From Marinobacter koreensis (GTDB lineage Bacteria > Pseudomonadota > Gammaproteobacteria > Pseudomonadales > Oleiphilaceae), in the NCBI RefSeq assembly GCF_023156285.1, contig NZ_JAKZAJ010000003.1, positions 496,001 through 560,000 on the forward strand: 64,000 nt of DNA, read 5' to 3'. Both the position numbers and the translations under genes were made by a program. A model generated the notes under the pieces. That model made no database searches. It had not been told where the DNA came from and saw nothing but the letters and a program-made list of their open reading frames with translations. This document shows positions 62,002 through 64,000 of this stretch, piece after piece (position 1 is the stretch's first letter; the number at the start of each line of letters is the position of its first letter).

Positions 62002-63204
62002 TCAGACAGCCAGGGGCCCGGAACTGTTGCGATTGAGTTCGTACCGGTCAAGAGCCGCCGCCATGCGTTCCCGCCCGAGCTGGATGAGCTCCGGCGCCTT
62101 GTGGTAGTCGTAGCTGCGACAGGCATTTTTAGGCACATTTACCAGCAGATCCGGCGGATAGCCTGCGATCTTGTACTGCACCAGCGCACTTTGCATCGTT
62201 TCGATCGTCAGGTTCATGACGTCGAACTTGCCGATCCCCAATTTGTCCCAGTCGATGGTTTCGTGCTCCTCTGCATGCCCCTTGTCTCCGCCGGGGTGTG
62301 CCGAGTGCTTTTTATCCTCTTTCTTCCGGACTTCCCTGCTGAGCTTTGTTTCCGGGCTGTCTTCATGCTGGGCCCTCCGGGAGGCGAGCGACTTGACGGT
62401 GTCCCAGTCAAACCAGCGAGAGGCCTTCTCCCGGATGGTATGGACCCATTCTTCCATATCGGCGTTTTCGTCCTCCTCAACGAAAGCAGCATCCGGAATC
62501 CGCCGCCGCTGGTCATCTTCGCCACTGAGGTTGACCGCCACAATCATGTCCGCGTGAGCCGAAATGGTTGGGATAATGGGGAGCGGGTTGAGCAGCGCGC
62601 CATCGACCAGCACTCGACCGTTCAAAACCAGGGGCGTAACCACGCTGGGAATCGCAACTGATGCCCGAATGGCCTGATCGAGCGGTCCTTCCTGGAACCA
62701 GACTTCCTTGTGGGCCAGAAGATCAGTGGCGACCGAGGTGTAAGCCAGCGGCAGATCCTCGATTCGGGTATCGCCCAGCATGTCGCGAACCACGGCAAAG
62801 ATCTTCTCGCCCCGGATCGCGCCCACCGAATTGAAGGTCACATCCAGCAATTTGAGGACATCGAATTGTCCCAGGCCGGTCACCCAGTCTTTATAGGCCT
62901 GCATTTTTCCGGCCGCGAACATGCCACCAATCAGGGCCCCCATTGAGCAGCCGGAGATCGCGACGATTTCATAGCCTCGTTCAACCAGCATTTCGATGGC
63001 ACCGATATGGGCATAGCCACGGGCACCGCCGCTACCGAGGGTCAATGCCACGGTTCGCCGCCTCGCCGGCCGCTTTCCCTCATCCTGCGAGGAAGCGACG
63101 GCAGAGACGTCCGATGTCTGCATGACTTTGGAAAGATTACTGTCTTGATCGGAAGAAGAAACCTTTTCGTTCCGGGGCTCTTGCTCTTCCTTGTCCCTGG
63201 CCAT
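62002..63204 (-). CDS. Patatin-like phospholipase family protein (RssA/NTE type)
   Basis: Serine lipid hydrolase fold. Residues 1-50 are charged and probably disordered. The oxyanion loop is GSGGARGYAHIGA (about 57-69), the nucleophile Ser87 lies in GCSMG, and the catalytic Asp201 in VDGALLNPLP. After the patatin domain (to about 280) there is a Lys/Glu-rich insert (about 295-320), then a conserved-looking tail with IDWDKLGIGKFDVMNLTI. The substrate is unknown; bacterial relatives are cytosolic or membrane associated. It lies 3 bp after the DUF4892 gene and is cotranscribed with it. Confidence 0.92.
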   Translation of the reverse strand: MARDKEEQEPRNEKVSSSDQDSNLSKVMQTSDVSAVASSQDEGKRPARRRTVALTLGSGGARGYAHIGAIEMLVERGYEIVAISGCSMGALIGGMFAAGKMQAYKDWVTGLGQFDVLKLLDVTFNSVGAIRGEKIFAVVRDMLGDTRIEDLPLAYTSVATDLLAHKEVWFQEGPLDQAIRASVAIPSVVTPLVLNGRVLVDGALLNPLPIIPTISAHADMIVAVNLSGEDDQRRRIPDAAFVEEDENADMEEWVHTIREKASRWFDWDTVKSLASRRAQHEDSPETKLSREVRKKEDKKHSAHPGGDKGHAEEHETIDWDKLGIGKFDVMNLTIETMQSALVQYKIAGYPPDLLVNVPKNACRSYDYHKAPELIQLGRERMAAALDRYELNRNSSGPLAV

Positions 63205-63207
63205 AGT

Positions 63208-64000
63208 TCACCTCGTAATGACGGAGATTTCGACCCGATTCCCCTGACGTTCCGGATCATCAATCGGGATCGTCGGGCCGACCACAAGCAGCCTTTGCTG
63301 ATCCCGCCCGACACCGATCCGTGCCAACACGTCGGATAATGTCTCAGTGGCCGCCCGGGCACGCTCAATAGACTGGTCCAGGGTTTCATCGTCCTGCAGC
63401 GTCGAATAGCCCACTAACACCACGATCGCGCCCTTGTTTCCAGCCTGCTCGCGGATCTGTTGGCGGTCCGTGGACTGCCAGTCGAACTGATAGGTCACGC
63501 CGCCCTGCCAGGGCACAATGAGAGGCCCGGACACACGGTCTGACCCGGCGTCGAAGCCCGGCACCACCGCGCCATTCCCGACTTTCAGATGTTCCACCCA
63601 GACGTACTTTCGGAGGTTGCCCCGGGTTACCGTATAAACCAGCGTCAGCCATCGGGTGCCGTCCGGTTCCAGCGTTCCCGCGGCGAGATAGCTCTGTTCC
63701 GAATCCCGCCCGTTCAAGGTCGCCTGATCAAAGATACGATTGGCCCAGACCACGCTGCGACCACAGGACACCCCCGAACACTCGAACAGGATTTTCGCGC
63801 CCTGTTGCTGAAGCAGCGCAAGGTAATGATCCCGTGCCTGCTCGCGATTCACATCCCGGGGCAACTGGTACATCCTACCCTCTCCGGTGACAGGCAGACG
63901 AACCATCGTCTCGGCACGAACCTCGTCATTGACTTCGCGGACCGGACTGAGCAACACCAGATGGCCGCTGGAGCGCAGTTCCACCTGAACCTCCGGTGTC
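63208..64000 (-). CDS. DUF4892 family protein with OmpA-like C-terminus (5' end outside window)
   Basis: Partial: the frame stays open to the edge of the window, so the N-terminus and any signal peptide are missing. A GTG at 63984 could mimic a start but reads on from in-frame TPEVQ. The visible 263 residues contain a DUF4892-like region (RDHYLALLQQQGAKILFEC.GVSCGRS, with Cys pair GVSCG, and ANRIFDQATLNGRDSEQSYLAA). A C-terminal OmpA/MotB-like segment follows (GAIVVLVGYST to GVGRDQQRLLVVGPTIP and NRVEISV), which suggests a periplasmic, peptidoglycan-associated location. Function is unknown. Confidence 0.82.
   Translation of the reverse strand, partial: TPEVQVELRSSGHLVLLSPVREVNDEVRAETMVRLPVTGEGRMYQLPRDVNREQARDHYLALLQQQGAKILFECSGVSCGRSVVWANRIFDQATLNGRDSEQSYLAAGTLEPDGTRWLTLVYTVTRGNLRKYVWVEHLKVGNGAVVPGFDAGSDRVSGPLIVPWQGGVTYQFDWQSTDRQQIREQAGNKGAIVVLVGYSTLQDDETLDQSIERARAATETLSDVLARIGVGRDQQRLLVVGPTIPIDDPERQGNRVEISVITR

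Overview
The window looks like chromosomal core DNA of a Marinobacter-like gammaproteobacterium. This rests on recognisable gene sets and gene order, not on a database search. Several blocks match, from memory, the order in Pseudomonas aeruginosa: nfuA / metH / cysI-DUF934, fimL / dnaQ / rnhA / gloB / mltD / yej-type ABC transporter / fabI, cobA(cysG) / serS / rarA / lolA / ftsK, metZ / purF / cvpA / dedD / folC / accD / trpF / truA / fimV / asd / leuB / leuD / leuC, and aroC / prmB. Here trpBA sits between trpF and accD. I see no rRNA, tRNA, CRISPR, transposase, integrase, phage gene or obvious foreign island. Coding density is high and nearly every gene is housekeeping or type IV pilus related.

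Layout. 0-4.4 kb: a Bax-inhibitor-1/YccA membrane protein, the tusDCBE tRNA 2-thiolation relay, a DUF445 membrane protein and nfuA. 4.5-11.1 kb: metH, DUF2970, a 34-residue membrane microprotein on the minus strand, then sulfite reductase cysI with its DUF934 partner. 11.1-17.6 kb: a YhdH/AcuI-type oxidoreductase, sohB, an SCP2 protein, an unknown membrane protein with fimL, then dnaQ and rnhA. 17.6-27.7 kb: a methyltransferase, gloB, mltD, a yejABEF-like peptide importer and fabI. 27.7-31.2 kb: a PilZ protein paired with a DUF1631/PilZ-like protein, then a DAHP synthase. 31.2-51.5 kb: an unbroken minus-strand run of about 20 kb from fimV down to cobA, covering pilus/polarity (fimV), tRNA modification (truA), tryptophan (trpFBA), fatty acid (accD), folate (folC), purine (purF, cvpA), methionine (metZ), division and segregation (dedD, ftsK), lipoprotein transport (lolA), repair (rarA), serS and cobA. 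51.8-57.3 kb: asd, leuBDC and a divergent LysR regulator. 57.4-64 kb: an orphan pilU-type ATPase, an MFS transporter, aroC, prmB, a patatin-like protein and the 3' part of a DUF4892 protein cut by the window edge.

Functional threads. Sulfur and methionine: tusDCBE, cysI/DUF934, metZ, metH, asd and cobA (siroheme and cobalamin precursor). Amino acids: DAHP synthase, aroC, trpFBA, leuBDC. Type IV pili, twitching and c-di-GMP: fimL, fimV, pilU, PilZ/DUF1631.

I did not find a convincing new multi-gene system. The most interesting items are small: an apparent ATT start codon behind a perfect Shine-Dalgarno in the MFS gene, a 22-bp perfect inverted repeat next to it, a 37-bp tail-to-tail overlap that writes a poly-Ser tail, a TusE that keeps both DsrC-type C-terminal cysteines, and the 34-residue membrane microprotein.
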